Positions 63,544 to 64,000 of a stretch of DNA of 64,000 nt are shown in pieces; within the stretch, counting starts at the first letter, position 1; every line of letters starts with the position of its first letter. Source of the DNA: Streptomyces sp. HSG2 (GTDB lineage: Bacteria; Actinomycetota; Actinomycetes; Streptomycetales; Streptomycetaceae); the NCBI RefSeq assembly GCF_016598575.1, contig NZ_CP066801.1, forward strand, positions 4,816,501 to 4,880,500. Reading direction: 5' to 3'. The notes below the pieces were generated by a model, which saw only the letters and a list, made by a program, of their open reading frames with translations, was not told the origin of the DNA and did no database searches. The position numbers were made by a program, and so were the translations under genes.

Positions 63544-64000
63544 TGCGAGCTCACCTGGGAGACCACCTCGTCGTCGAAGGCCCGTCGACCGGAGCGACCG
63601 GGCGTGACGGCGAGATCGTCGGTCTGCGTCACGAGGACGGCACCCCTCCCTACGACGTGCGGTGGTCGGACACGGACGAGGTCACCCTGGTGTTTCCCGG
63701 GCCCGACGCGCACATCCGACCCCAGACCGACGGCGGGCGGTCCGCCGCCGCCCCCGGGGGCCGGCACGGGCGCCGCGGAGGGACGGCGGGCGCCCTAACC
63801 GACATCGGCAGGCGCATCGCCGTCGAGCGCCGCAGGCGGGGACTGAGCAGGGAGGAGACGGCCCGCCGCGCGCGGATGGCACCCGGCTACCTCGCCTACC
63901 TGGAGGAGCGTCCCGCCGACCCCAGCGTGGCGACCCTCATCCGGCTCGCCGACGCCCTGGAGACCACCGTCGGCGAATTGCGCGGCGGCGGTGCCGACCT
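63544..64000 (+). CDS. DUF1918 plus XRE-type HTH protein, cut by window edge
   Basis: The frame is open from the ATG to the end of the window, 152 codons so far. Residues 1-60 are a DUF1918 barrel (MRAHLGDHLVVEGPSTGATGR, YDVRWSDTDEVTLVFPGPDA). After a Gly/Arg linker comes an XRE-type helix-turn-helix (LTDIGRRIAVERRRRGLSREETARRARMAPGYLAYLEERPADPSVATLIRLADAL). In Streptomyces such proteins often continue into a pyridoxamine 5'-phosphate oxidase-like domain, which would lie beyond the window. GGAGGG precedes the ATG. Confidence 0.85.

Noticed and set aside
1-64000. CRISPR array, tRNA or rRNA genes
   Set aside because: No regularly spaced repeats, cloverleaf-like conserved segments or rRNA sequence were noticed anywhere in the window.

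Overview
The window is high-GC actinobacterial chromosome, almost certainly Streptomyces or a close relative. The signs are GC-dominated third positions throughout, frequent GTG and TTG starts, ATGA/GTGA/TTGA stop-start overlaps, an ergothioneine operon, a large PAS-GAF-PP2C-HATPase phosphatase, a class F sortase, an S-adenosyl methyltransferase of the DUF574 type and an Rpf-LysM-M23 wall hydrolase. I saw no tRNA, rRNA, CRISPR array or large secondary-metabolite cluster.

Layout. (1) 1-8083: a radical SAM protein, a mercuric-reductase-like flavoprotein and a CDP-alcohol phosphatidyltransferase on the minus strand, divergent from a four-gene YnjB/YnjC/YnjD-type ABC importer on the plus strand. 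The importer plus a phosphatidyltransferase recalls E. coli ynjB-C-D-F. (2) 8220-16902: a decayed zone. It holds an S9 peptidase pseudogene that has lost its catalytic core, a fragment of an ABC exporter, a truncated first copy of panD, a pair of genes with an AbiEii/MenT-like nucleotidyltransferase, remnants of IS1380, IS3 and IS701-like elements, one apparently intact IS1634-family transposase, and a frameshifted lower-GC gene. (3) 16873-27184: panD, gndA, the Rpf-LysM-M23 hydrolase, a DMT transporter, a WS/DGAT acyltransferase, an atypical SDR with a Cys-rich N-terminal region and a LacI regulator. (4) 27209-34962: a LacI-controlled sugar operon with ABC lipoprotein, two permeases, a GH5-like hydrolase and a GH38 alpha-mannosidase. 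(5) 35168-48201: PP2C phosphatase, Fpg/Nei glycosylase, an orphan zinc-finger anti-sigma factor, polysaccharide deacetylase, sortase and surface proteins, and a methyltransferase translationally coupled to a GGDEF-EAL protein. (6) 48235-64000: LysR regulator and a three-gene succinate dehydrogenase/fumarate reductase operon, dodecin, egtABCD, a phosphoribosyltransferase, a CoA transferase, thioredoxin, a second disulfide-type flavoprotein, and the start of a DUF1918-HTH gene cut by the window edge.

The most notable feature is the relation between 10250-10332 and 16821-16902. The first place carries a promoter-like leader and the first ten codons of panD followed at once by a stop. The second carries a diverged leader and first ten codons joined to an intact panD body. 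The two share an identical 14-bp block inside panD codons 5-10. This is what an element leaves when it integrates by site-specific recombination into the 5' end of panD and supplies a replacement promoter and N-terminus. The 6.57 kb between the blocks is full of transposon debris and has a 19-bp near-identical direct repeat close to each end. No integrase survives, so the element would now be immobile. A second theme is the possible functional module of radical SAM protein, flavoprotein, CDP-alcohol phosphatidyltransferase and YnjBCD-type importer at the left end, whose substrate is unknown.
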